From contig CAMLQK010000001.1 in NCBI GenBank assembly GCA_946482285.1, positions 434,001 through 498,000 of the forward strand: a stretch of DNA of 64,000 nt, read 5' to 3'. The notes under the pieces were generated by a model that worked only from the letters and a program-made list of their open reading frames with translations, made no database searches and was not told the DNA's origin. Of this stretch, positions 48,766 through 57,118 are shown one piece after another (the first letter of the stretch is position 1; each line of letters opens with the position of its first letter). The stretch comes from an uncultured Candidatus Saccharibacteria bacterium (GTDB lineage Bacteria > Patescibacteria > Saccharimonadia > Saccharimonadales > UBA4665). Made by a program: the position numbers and the translations under genes.

Positions 48766-50613
48766 CTAAGACGATTTGTACGCTACTTCGTGGTGGCTGG
48801 TCTTGTGCGGCCCAAGGAAAACCTTGGTGTACAGACGTATAGTGCTGACGCCCAATAGCAGATAGGACAAACCGAACAGTGCAATCTGGAAGGCATGGCT
48901 TAGTGGGATTAGGCTCAGCATAATATCTTGAGCTAGGAACGACGGGCTAATGGGAAACACCATGAATAGCAAGCAGGCCACAAAGAAGACATGGCCCAGT
49001 TTGGGGAAAGCATATAAAGAACCTTGGTAGCTTTGGAGCATGTTTGACTCTCCCTTTGCAGCTAGGTATCGAAGGCAGGCGTGGCCTGCAATAAATGCCA
49101 CGGCTACGCCCGTGCTGTACGCGGCAAGGAAGTGCCAGTTTCCAGCGGCTAAGGCTAAAAAGGCGGCTCCAAAAAGTTGCCCTAGCATTATCAGGTTCCA
49201 GCATGTGCCAGCAGCATTTTTTGTTGCATATGCCCGTATGTAAAAGATGATACTAATAAGAGCAGCGGCAGTAGAGGAGGCAAGTGTGTATCGGGCAGAC
49301 TGTGTATCGGGCGAGGCGGCCACCATTAGGGTTAGGAAGGCTATTGCGGCACTCATCTGCACGACACCTTTATCCAAGAGGGCAAGCACCCGGCCGACAC
49401 GTTTAAGCGGCAGCCAAAAATAGTGGTTTGCGGCCGTATTCATGTTCCATTCTTTAATGCCCAAAACATACAGCGTGGCACGAAGTTTGCCCAGGAACGT
49501 GTTTTTAATTTTCTGGGCAGGAAGCTTAAAGTAAAAGAACTGGTCGTGCACAAGATATCCGACAACTGACGGGGAAATAAGCAACTGGTATGTGCGAAGC
49601 GATGCATTGCTAACAAAGTGCAACAGCGCAAGCCAGTGCACGCCGGCTGCAACCTCAATGAACATAATGCCGATTTGAGTAACAGACGCATAGGCAATCT
49701 GTGTTTTGGCAGACGATTGGACACGGGCGATAGATGATGCGACAATTGCTGTCACCAGGCCCAGGGCTGCAATGGTAATACGCAGCCATATGCTATCTTC
49801 CCACAATGGATAACTGCGGAGCAGTAGGAATAGGCCCATGTGTACCGAAAGCGCACCATAGAAAATCGCGCTTGATGTTGTGGGCCCTTCCATGGCACGC
49901 GGAAGCCAGTACGAGAATGGAAATTGCGCGGATTTAATTAAAGCAGCTGCCAAGAGTAATAAACCTAGCATACCTATGTCGCTTCCATGATGGGCGATAA
50001 CATCTGAAAGCTCCGAAAAGTGTATGCTTTTCTCGAATATATGGTGTGCATACCAGATTGCTGCCAATAGCAGGGCGTCAGCAATGCGGTATACCGAAAA
50101 GACTTTTAGGGCGTTCCGTGCTGGCAAAAATCGGTCGCGGTAAAATGCGATCAGCAATACAGAACTAATACCAATGACTTCCCAACCAAAAAACAGCACC
50201 TCAAAATTGCCAGCCAAGATGATAAGCGACAACCCTATAAAAAAGAGGAGGATGGTGGCGTAGAATCGCTTGAACCCTTGTTCTCGGTGCATGTATGTCC
50301 GGCTAAATATAGCGACAAGGGTGGTCATGATTGCAGCCATGCCCAAAAATACTGCTGATTTTCCGTCAAAGAACAGGTCAAGTGACAGCGTGTAGCTAGG
50401 ACTAGAATATAATGTGCCGATGGCCGTTGACGCATGACTAGCGCCAGTACTTAGCCACTGGTATCCAAAAACAAGCAGTAGTAAAAGCTCAAGTACGATA
50501 GTTGTGGTGGCTATGGTAAAGATTGCGCGTTCCGCTTTGCGTGGTGTCAAAATACAGCCGATAAAACCGATGATCGGTATAAGAATGAGTGAAGTAAGGA
50601 TTTGTGCTAACAT
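48766..50613 (-). CDS. dabB: DabB: NuoL-like membrane subunit of inorganic carbon transporter
   Basis: A 615-residue polytopic membrane protein of the NuoL/MrpA proton-translocating family, with an estimated 14 or more helices. The NuoL-like region SRTYMHREQGFKRFYATILL, WEVIGISSVLLIAFYRDRFL, then ALIKSAQFPFSYWLPRAMEG (the Lys and P-F-x-x-W-L-P-x-A-M signature) and ARVQSSAKTQIAYASVTQIG are visible. No other nuo genes surround it. It is paired with dabA, 2 bases away, so I call it DabB rather than complex I. Confidence 0.8.
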   Translation of the reverse strand: MLAQILTSLILIPIIGFIGCILTPRKAERAIFTIATTTIVLELLLLLVFGYQWLSTGASHASTAIGTLYSSPSYTLSLDLFFDGKSAVFLGMAAIMTTLVAIFSRTYMHREQGFKRFYATILLFFIGLSLIILAGNFEVLFFGWEVIGISSVLLIAFYRDRFLPARNALKVFSVYRIADALLLAAIWYAHHIFEKSIHFSELSDVIAHHGSDIGMLGLLLLAAALIKSAQFPFSYWLPRAMEGPTTSSAIFYGALSVHMGLFLLLRSYPLWEDSIWLRITIAALGLVTAIVASSIARVQSSAKTQIAYASVTQIGIMFIEVAAGVHWLALLHFVSNASLRTYQLLISPSVVGYLVHDQFFYFKLPAQKIKNTFLGKLRATLYVLGIKEWNMNTAANHYFWLPLKRVGRVLALLDKGVVQMSAAIAFLTLMVAASPDTQSARYTLASSTAAALISIIFYIRAYATKNAAGTCWNLIMLGQLFGAAFLALAAGNWHFLAAYSTGVAVAFIAGHACLRYLAAKGESNMLQSYQGSLYAFPKLGHVFFVACLLFMVFPISPSFLAQDIMLSLIPLSHAFQIALFGLSYLLLGVSTIRLYTKVFLGPHKTSHHEVAYKSS

Positions 50614-50615
50614 GG

Positions 50616-53162
50616 CTATTTAATTATGTGTACCGGTAGGTTTTCTTTTGTGGCGTCTAGGATATGGTTCGTTTCCATCTTGGCGGTTACTTCAACCATG
50701 CCGGATATATCGTGCACAGTAGGCAATGACCTGGTAAGTGGCGTATAGGGCACAAATTCCCCATTCTTAAACTCAAATAGTGTTTTTTGCTCGGGGTGGA
50801 TAACTACCAAATGAATCCACTCATTAGCAAACCACTCGTACAAGCTGGTGTTCGACTGTATGACTTTTTTTACCACTTCGGGGCGGTGTTCGACAATCAT
50901 AAGCAGGCGTACTGGGTCGTGCACTTCAACCATTTGCAAAGGAAGCCCAGAGCGGAGATCCCCGTCACTACTGTTTGCAACGCCAATCAACCCCATAACA
51001 TTGTGCGGCAGCTTGGTGCCTGCCCCTAGTTTATAGTTGTCCATCCGCGAGAAAAAGTATTCCAGATTGATGCCGCCGCAAACTACTCCAAGGGGCATAA
51101 GGACATTTAGTAGCAACGCGCCGTCGGGGTCGCTGGTGTAGTCGTAGGAGTTTAAGAACGCTCGTCGGTCGAGGAACAGTTTTTTAGTAAGATCCCGCCT
51201 ACCCACAACGCAGAGGGCATTGGTTCCATGCCCTAGTTCGGGACGTGGCTCGTAATACGAAACCGAGCGCTTTTTGATGTCCTTGCGGATGCGCTTGATG
51301 GGCTGTTTCGTGCTGATGGACATAAAACGGCGTGACCGTTCTTTGGCATTGTGGTCTAGTGCAGCTTCAAAGAGTGGCTTGTTTGTAGCGTGGAGCGCAT
51401 GGTTGGCTTCTGTCAGTACTTTTTCGTCGTAAAACTTGATTTCGTCTGAGGCTGTATCGTGTAGCCCGCCTACAAATTGGGTAGAATCTGGTATGCGCAG
51501 CCCGCGTGCCTCTAGTAGTTTGCGCACTGGCGGATAGTTCGCCATGAAGGCAAATACTCTGGCATTGACCAGGCCTGGCCGGCCGCTGCATGCGCCGCAG
51601 TCATGTGCACCGTGGTGGGGATTATTGGCGCTACTCGACCCATGTCCGATAATGTACACCAGGGGCGAAAAGTTTTGGGTGAGGCCGATGCTCCGCAGCA
51701 ATTTTTCGACACGATCTGCCATCTCTTGGGGTGTAAAGCCTATTTGCAGGCCTTTTTCTTGGTCGTGCTTGCCGGTGTGTACAATGGTCAGCTCGGCATT
51801 AGGGTCCATGTGTGAGAAGGCGTCAGCAATTGCCGGACTCATAGAAGGGTTTACGAGGTTGGCGATAAGCTTACCAAGCGCAGGAATACCCAACAAGTAG
51901 GATAGAAAGAGCCCTCTTACCAATTTATGTGAGTGTTTGGTGTACATAATTTCTTTTTTGTGGGCAGGCGGGCCGTCATTGGCAATCTCTTCAATTAGGT
52001 ATTTTGGAGTAACGGGTGCGGGGCAGAGTTTGTCGTAGAATTGGGCATGGGTGGGGTGGAAGTAGAATTCAACTCCAAAAAATCCGGGTGCTCCAAGTGT
52101 TTCGCAGCGGCTGTCTAGGAGTTCCAGGTGGGTGCGCAGGGAGTATTCACGTTCGTCGATACAAAAAACAGCCTGGAAACTTTTTGCACTTGCATCTGTC
52201 GCTTGTGTTTTGGGTATTGTAAAGGCTATGCCAGCTAAAACGGTGTCGTAGTAGCTCCACTCAAACGCATCTTGCCAGATTTTAATAACTTCTTGCAGCT
52301 CGGTGGCTGGCTCATCGGCGAATATATCAATGGGCGGTTCGGTTAGGTTATTGCCCAGTGGTTGCCAATTGTCTCCCAGAGTGCCTGTAAGCGCATCAAT
52401 TTCAAGCAACAGTTCAAGAATAATCATATCTTTCAGTGAGATACGTTTGGGATATAGCAGCGAGTCCGGTTTATCTTCTACAGTGGACACGATACCCGAC
52501 CACCCACGGTGTCCAAATTGCTGGTCATACACGTATTGTTCGAAATACGATTCGTTGCCAACCAGCATTTTTAGTAGTTTGCCAATGGTGCATGATTTGT
52601 CGAGCAGCAGGTCGCGGGCTTTTTTTGTAGCAAAAAAGCTTGCCAAGCTGCGCTCTTCCAAGCTCCGTAACGCATGTAGCAAGCCTTTATTTTCAAAGGG
52701 GAACGGCGAAATGGCAATGCCTTGGTCAATATAGCTGCAAAGGATGCGGAATAACAATGGCTGTACTGCATTGTCGATGTCTATGGGGTACTGTTGCTTC
52801 CACTTGCTCCGCAGCTTACCGATACGCGGTTCGGTAGGCCAATCGTATTCTTTGTATAGGACATTGGAGTGCCACTTATCGAAATCTTTACTGCCTTTGC
52901 GCTCTTCTATCACTCTAGCCAGGACTTCTGGCGTTATTCGATGTATGGCATACAGGTCTCTGTATTCGGTAAGCGAGAAGGTGGTTTGGTATCCAAAGAT
53001 GGCCGACGCTTTATGGATTGCGTCATAAAATTTCATATCCTGGAATGCGTGCAGGGTATTGTGGTGGACAAAGTCCTTGAGCGGGCCTTGGGTGGGGAGG
53101 TAATGCTTGAGCACATGCAAAAGGTGCTGTTCATCAAAATGATGGGTGCGTTTTTGGATCAT
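50616..53162 (-). CDS. dabA: DabA: DUF2309-family inorganic carbon transporter subunit
   Basis: An 848-residue cytoplasmic/peripheral protein of the UPF0753/DUF2309 family. DabA binds one Zn ion like a beta-carbonic anhydrase; the ligand regions are visible as SFQAVFCIDEREYSLRTHLE (Cys and Asp of CIDERE) and YIIGHGSSSANNPHHGAHDC with GACSGRPG (His and Cys). KDFVHHNTLHAFQDMKF near the N-terminus is also typical. With DabB it uses membrane energy to drive hydration of CO2 to bicarbonate. It is uncommon in presumed host-dependent, fermentative Patescibacteria. Confidence 0.85.
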   Translation of the reverse strand: MIQKRTHHFDEQHLLHVLKHYLPTQGPLKDFVHHNTLHAFQDMKFYDAIHKASAIFGYQTTFSLTEYRDLYAIHRITPEVLARVIEERKGSKDFDKWHSNVLYKEYDWPTEPRIGKLRSKWKQQYPIDIDNAVQPLLFRILCSYIDQGIAISPFPFENKGLLHALRSLEERSLASFFATKKARDLLLDKSCTIGKLLKMLVGNESYFEQYVYDQQFGHRGWSGIVSTVEDKPDSLLYPKRISLKDMIILELLLEIDALTGTLGDNWQPLGNNLTEPPIDIFADEPATELQEVIKIWQDAFEWSYYDTVLAGIAFTIPKTQATDASAKSFQAVFCIDEREYSLRTHLELLDSRCETLGAPGFFGVEFYFHPTHAQFYDKLCPAPVTPKYLIEEIANDGPPAHKKEIMYTKHSHKLVRGLFLSYLLGIPALGKLIANLVNPSMSPAIADAFSHMDPNAELTIVHTGKHDQEKGLQIGFTPQEMADRVEKLLRSIGLTQNFSPLVYIIGHGSSSANNPHHGAHDCGACSGRPGLVNARVFAFMANYPPVRKLLEARGLRIPDSTQFVGGLHDTASDEIKFYDEKVLTEANHALHATNKPLFEAALDHNAKERSRRFMSISTKQPIKRIRKDIKKRSVSYYEPRPELGHGTNALCVVGRRDLTKKLFLDRRAFLNSYDYTSDPDGALLLNVLMPLGVVCGGINLEYFFSRMDNYKLGAGTKLPHNVMGLIGVANSSDGDLRSGLPLQMVEVHDPVRLLMIVEHRPEVVKKVIQSNTSLYEWFANEWIHLVVIHPEQKTLFEFKNGEFVPYTPLTRSLPTVHDISGMVEVTAKMETNHILDATKENLPVHIIK

Positions 53163-53404
53163 AAACGTAAGACTTATTAATTAAAAGCAATATAATCCCC
53201 GTGAACGTTACTTCACGACAATCAATGTAATGGATGACGAACAACGTAAAGCCCTCGATCCTCTCCGGTACTAACGAGGCGCTTTAGTCAAGGTCTGATC
53301 ACCCTAAAAGACTTATGTATTATACCAAAAAACGGACATTTTGCAATTATTAAAAAATCTGCCAACATGAGGTTTTTGCTGCTTATTTTGATACCATACA
53401 GGTA
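53163..53404. other. Divergent intergenic region between dabA and tauE
   Basis: It contains a perfect palindrome, CGTGAA (53200-53205) and TTCACG (53212-53217), about 40 bases upstream of dabA. A CCTCG/CGAGG hairpin is visible near 53254-53278. The promoters of both neighbouring genes should be here. No gene is visible. Confidence 0.4.
53200..53217 (-). promoter_or_regulatory. Palindrome upstream of dabA
   Basis: CGTGAA-CGTTAC-TTCACG has perfect 6-bp arms and sits between likely -35 and -10 regions of dabA (TTATATT-like box nearby). It suits a dimeric repressor or activator. Confidence 0.4.
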
Positions 53405-54127
53405 ATGCCAAACGAAATAGTACTCTTTGTTTTAGGTGTTATTACTGGCGGGACGGCGGCTGTCGTGGGGTTTGGTATCGGTAGCTTTTTGACGCCCGTG
53501 CTGGCGGTGTATTCGGGTTTCACTGTTGCCGTTGCAGCTGTCGGTGTTGCCCACTTTTTTGGATCGTTACTACGGTTCATACTGCTTCGGAAAGATGTGA
53601 GCCGGAAGATACTTTTGAGCTTTGGTGTGGTAAGTGCCATTGGCGGGCTGGCTGGCGCGCTATTGCAGGGGTGGGCGGCGAATACTGCCTTGGCAGCTAT
53701 TTTTGGAGGCCTGATGGTTGTAATGGGGGTGTCGACTCTTGTTGGCTGGCCTGCAAAGCTACGCATCAAAGGCCCTCTGGTATGGCTCGCAGGTGCTGTG
53801 AGCGGCTTTTTTGGCGGTTTGGTGGGCAACCAGGGCGGTTTACGGGCAGCGGGGCTTGTTGGCTTCCGGCTCAGTAAAAACCAATTTGTCGCGACAGCGA
53901 CAGCCGTTGCTTTGGCTGTAGATGTCTTTCGTGTTCCGGTTTATATTGCCACCACAGGAAGCGAGTTAAAACAACTTTTACCGGAGATAGCAATAATGTC
54001 GGCTGGAGTTATTGTGGGGACGCTATTGGGCGCGCCGCTACTTCGCCGGCTACCCGAGAAGTACTTTACAGTAGCCCTGTCGGTAGTGCTTATTATTGTG
54101 GGCATGCTTATTGCCGCAGGCGCATAG
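53405..54127 (+). CDS. TauE/SafE-family membrane exporter
   Basis: A 240-residue membrane protein with about 8 helices. It has two repeated halves with Gly-rich starts: GVITGGTAAVVGFGIGSFLT and GAVSGFFGGLVGNQGGLRAA. This G-x-x-x-G-F-x-x-G-x-G/Q-G-G pattern is diagnostic of TauE/SafE (DUF81). Members move sulfite, sulfoacetate or other small anions; the substrate here is not known. Confidence 0.8.
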   Translation: MPNEIVLFVLGVITGGTAAVVGFGIGSFLTPVLAVYSGFTVAVAAVGVAHFFGSLLRFILLRKDVSRKILLSFGVVSAIGGLAGALLQGWAANTALAAIFGGLMVVMGVSTLVGWPAKLRIKGPLVWLAGAVSGFFGGLVGNQGGLRAAGLVGFRLSKNQFVATATAVALAVDVFRVPVYIATTGSELKQLLPEIAIMSAGVIVGTLLGAPLLRRLPEKYFTVALSVVLIIVGMLIAAGA

Positions 54128-54152
54128 CTGCCTTTTTGGTATACTACGCTTA

Positions 54153-54512
54153 ATGAACAGCGTTTCCCACGATAGTCCGATAGTTGCACAACTTGCCGCC
54201 GATTTGCTGCAAGCCCGTAAAGACCGTGATCAGCAGAAAAAAGAAGCGCTGGAATCCGTTCTTACACGTATCACAAACGCCGAGGCTGTTGCTGTACCGA
54301 GTGCAGGTGAAAACACCTCTACAGGCATGAGCATTGGTGTTGGATCTACAGAAGTCCAGCGGCGAACACTTTCTGACGCAGAAATCCACGTACTTATTCA
54401 GCAAGAAAAAGATGAGCTTGAGCATGCCCTAGAGGGAATGCGGACATACCCAGATCATCCGTATGCAGCCGAGCTCAAACATAAGTCGGCGATATTGGCA
54501 CAGTATTTATAG
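54153..54512 (+). CDS. GatB/YqeY-domain protein
   Basis: A 119-residue protein from ATG 54153. It is helical, with SVLTRITNAEAVAVPSAGEN and RTLSDAEIHVLIQQEKDELE, the typical YqeY start, and shorter than full YqeY (about 150). The family resembles the tRNA-binding tail of GatB, but its role is unknown. TATACT lies upstream near 54139. Confidence 0.65.
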   Translation: MNSVSHDSPIVAQLAADLLQARKDRDQQKKEALESVLTRITNAEAVAVPSAGENTSTGMSIGVGSTEVQRRTLSDAEIHVLIQQEKDELEHALEGMRTYPDHPYAAELKHKSAILAQYL

Positions 54513-54575
54513 GTAGCACTACCGGTTGTGGTATTCTTGGGGGTACAAAGCCAAAACTAAGCAGACAGGGATAGC

Positions 54576-55037
54576 ATGAGTGGACAAAAAGAGCGTTTTA
54601 AATTGATACCTGCCGTATATCTTTTGTTGCGTCAAGACGACCAAGTATTGCTGTTGCGCCGGGCAAATACTGGGTACCAAGATGGCAAGTACAGCGTCAT
54701 TGCCGGACATCTAGACGGTGACGAGTTGGCTACAGAAGCTATGGCGCGTGAAGCTAAAGAAGAGGCGGGTATCACGGTAGATCCCAAGGATCTGCAGCTG
54801 GTGCATATCTGCCATCGCCTTACGCGGAATCAGGCAGGCCAAGAACGTCTTGACTTGTTTTTTGAAGCTACACAGTGGCAAGGCGAAGTAACTAATGCCG
54901 AGCCCGAAAAATGCGACGGCTTGTCCTGGTTCTCTATCGACTCACTGCCAAGCGACATGCTTCCTTTGGTCGGCCGTGTGCTGAATGACATCCAGCAGGG
55001 CGTTAACTATTCTGAATATACCGAAGAACCAGTTTAG
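54576..55037 (+). CDS. NUDIX hydrolase
   Basis: A 153-residue pyrophosphohydrolase. The Nudix box GX5EX7REUXEEXGU is complete: GHLDGDELATEAMAREAKEE followed by AGI. The following blocks (HICHRLTRNQAGQERLDLFF, PEKCDGLSWFSIDSLP) are typical of the family. The substrate is not clear. Confidence 0.85.
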   Translation: MSGQKERFKLIPAVYLLLRQDDQVLLLRRANTGYQDGKYSVIAGHLDGDELATEAMAREAKEEAGITVDPKDLQLVHICHRLTRNQAGQERLDLFFEATQWQGEVTNAEPEKCDGLSWFSIDSLPSDMLPLVGRVLNDIQQGVNYSEYTEEPV

Positions 55038-55160
55038 TAAGCATCGGCCTAGACCTATCAACGCTCCAGGCAATCTATGTGATGCTCGATTGCCAGCCGG
55101 ATATCCTAGAATATAAAGATGGCGTACAATAAAAAGGTAACCTAAAAAGGATCTTTTAGT

Positions 55161-55616
55161 ATGCAAAAACTCCATTTTTCTACTACCATTAACGCTCCAG
55201 CCGACAAAGTCTGGCACACTATGCTTGACGATAACACCTACCGCCAGTGGACCGAAGTTTTTAGCCCTGGTTCATTCTTTGAGGGCAACTGGGAAAAGGG
55301 GTCGAAAATGCGCTTTCTGGGGCCCGACCCAAAGACCGGTGAAGAGGGCGGTATGGTAAGCCGTATAGCCGAAAATAAGCCGTACGAATTTCTTTCTATC
55401 CAACATATTGGCATCATTAATAATGGCGTCGAAGACACTACGAGCGAACTCGCACGCAAATGGTCTCCAGCATATGAAAACTATACGTTTACTGAAAAAG
55501 ATGGTGTGACTGAAGTGTCAGTTGACCTGGATGTTGATGAAGAATCGGCCGGAGAATTTGAGAAAATGTGGCACGACGGGTTGCAGCGGCTGAAGACCCT
55601 CGCAGAACAGGAATAG
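55161..55616 (+). CDS. SRPBCC (AHSA1/polyketide-cyclase-like) protein
   Basis: A 151-residue helix-grip protein: MQKLHFSTTINAPADKVWHT, YRQWTEVFSPGSFFEGNWEK, KMRFLGPDPKTGEEGGMVSR and a C-terminal long helix (EFEKMWHDGLQRLKTLAEQE). Such proteins bind hydrophobic ligands or act as cochaperones. No more exact call is possible. The small membrane-protein gene follows 1 base later. Confidence 0.8.
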   Translation: MQKLHFSTTINAPADKVWHTMLDDNTYRQWTEVFSPGSFFEGNWEKGSKMRFLGPDPKTGEEGGMVSRIAENKPYEFLSIQHIGIINNGVEDTTSELARKWSPAYENYTFTEKDGVTEVSVDLDVDEESAGEFEKMWHDGLQRLKTLAEQE

Positions 55617-55617
55617 T

Positions 55618-55971
55618 ATGGTACAGAAAGCACTAATAATCCAGATAGCGCTGCTGGCTGTACAGATTGCCTTGGGCGCTCTGCTGCTTAATGAGTATAG
55701 CGACAATCTAAAAACAGTCCATGCCGTAGTAGGGGTGCTTATTGCTGTGGGCGCCGCGGTATCCACGTACTGTGTGCTGCGCAGCAAGGCATCCTATGCA
55801 GTGAAGGGCATGGTGGCTGGCGCGCTGGTTTTTGTGGGGTTGGCAATTGTCGGCGGTAAAATGGCCGGTACTAATTACGATGATGGGCTCACGCTGATGC
55901 GTGTTTCGGCAGTGTCAGCACTTGTATTAAGCCTTGCTAGCTATTACAAAGTAAAGAAAATATTAAAATAG
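55618..55971 (+). CDS. Four-helix membrane protein, unknown
   Basis: A 117-residue protein with four hydrophobic helices: LIIQIALLAVQIALGALLL, TVHAVVGVLIAVGAAVSTYC, MVAGALVFVGLAIVGGKMAG and VSAVSALVLSLASYYKV. His in the second helix might suggest heme binding, but there is no second ligand I can assign. It is translated just after the SRPBCC gene. Confidence 0.7.
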   Translation: MVQKALIIQIALLAVQIALGALLLNEYSDNLKTVHAVVGVLIAVGAAVSTYCVLRSKASYAVKGMVAGALVFVGLAIVGGKMAGTNYDDGLTLMRVSAVSALVLSLASYYKVKKILK

Positions 55972-56029
55972 AAGTTGTCGCTTTATCTACATCATAGCCA
56001 TTTAATGTTCGGTTGGTATCGTTCTGGCT

Positions 56030-56491
56030 ATGAACATAAAGTATATGGTTGCTTTAGTGGGCGTCGCAAGTGTGTTTGTGGCGGCGCCTAGTTCGGCGGC
56101 AGCCCAGACATCAGCGCTTAAGAAAAAGCCGGTGACTGCCTATGGCAAAGTTACGAAACACGGCGTGGCAGTAGCGGGTGCTAATATCACAGCTTGGTGC
56201 GGAGGGCGCGATGCATTTGGCGGCCGTGATACAACTGACAAGTCCGGCCGTTTTGAAATCCGTACTAATACTGTTGACTGCCCTTTGGGCGCTCACGGAT
56301 ACCTGGAGATCAGCCGTCAGGGTGATCCGATTGGTTTTGCTTACGCAACCATCCTAACGCAGACCATGGTGAATGTTAAGTTAGAAGAAAATAATCTTGC
56401 TACTGTTCCCGAATTTGGTCTGTCTGGAGGTATCGCCGCTGTGCTTGGTGCTAGTGCGCTTATTCTGGCGCGCCGGCGCTTCCTGCAGTAG
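56030..56491 (+). CDS. Exported protein with VPEFG-type C-terminal sorting signal
   Basis: A 153-residue protein. It has a signal peptide (about 1-27, VALVGVASVFVAAPSSAAAQ), then a carboxypeptidase-regulatory-like beta domain (VTAYGKVTKHGVAVAGANIT, TDKSGRFEIRTNT). The C-terminus is VPEFG, a hydrophobic segment (GIAAVLGASALILA) and RRR. This three-part tail resembles PEP-CTERM/PEF-CTERM sorting signals. A surface or secreted protein is the likely final form. No sorting enzyme gene is in the window. Confidence 0.7.
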   Translation: MNIKYMVALVGVASVFVAAPSSAAAQTSALKKKPVTAYGKVTKHGVAVAGANITAWCGGRDAFGGRDTTDKSGRFEIRTNTVDCPLGAHGYLEISRQGDPIGFAYATILTQTMVNVKLEENNLATVPEFGLSGGIAAVLGASALILARRRFLQ

Positions 56492-56623
56492 TTTCTACAC
56501 TCATCGTACACGTACATATTGTGCTATAGCTAATCCGGCACCCATTTAATACTCTCCTAATACTCCTCGGGCATTGTGTTGCTAGGCGTAGCCTGCATTC
56601 GTTAATACTTGGAGGATAGTATT

Positions 56624-57118
56624 ATTACGTTTACAAAACATCGTCTTATTTTCGTTGGCCTTGTTGGCTTGGGCGGCTTTGCTTTGGCGGGGCATGCCAC
56701 AATAGTCAGACAGATGGATGAGTGGAAATTATTGCCACGGCGACAAGGCTTTACAGAGCTCTACTTCACCCACCCGCGGCAACCGGTCGAGCCGAGGGCT
56801 GATCTCATACGGCACGTTGATTTTACGATCCGCAATTCCCAGGATCAACTAACCATGTATCGGTACACCTTGAGCGTCACACCAGCTGATGGCCATGCAA
56901 AAACAGCTGGCCAGGGTGTGGTGGAGGTGCGTCATGGAAAGTCGCGCCGTATCCAGCAAGACATTGTTCTGCCGGATGCCACAGGCAGGGTGAACTTACA
57001 GATTACGATTGACTACCAGGGGATCCACTTTGGTTCAGACACCCCAAGCATGCAGCGTCAGACAATCAGTCATTGGATAAGGCTGCCAGAGCTGCAGCAT
57101 GACAAGGTGACGCTGTGA
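56624..57118 (+). CDS. Anchored hypothetical protein of the glycan operon, unusual start
   Basis: About 165 residues. One N-terminal helix (HRLIFVGLVGLGGFALAGHA) is followed by an extracellular domain with GFTELYFTHPRQPVEPRADL and HVDFTIRNSQDQLTMYRYTL. This resembles the C-terminal part of DUF1616-type proteins. GGAGG at 56611-56615 would direct initiation to ATT 56621 or 56624; there is no ATG, GTG or TTG at the right distance. A TTG at 56609 overlaps the Shine-Dalgarno itself. It is the first gene of the glycosyltransferase operon and overlaps the next (GTGA). Confidence 0.6.
   Translation: MTFTKHRLIFVGLVGLGGFALAGHATIVRQMDEWKLLPRRQGFTELYFTHPRQPVEPRADLIRHVDFTIRNSQDQLTMYRYTLSVTPADGHAKTAGQGVVEVRHGKSRRIQQDIVLPDATGRVNLQITIDYQGIHFGSDTPSMQRQTISHWIRLPELQHDKVTL

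Noticed and set aside
48766..50613. Complex I NuoL
   Set aside because: No other nuo genes are near, and dabA is 2 bases away, which is the DabAB arrangement.
50787..53180. Several plus-strand frames inside dabA
   Set aside because: They are antisense shadows of a conserved 848-residue family protein.
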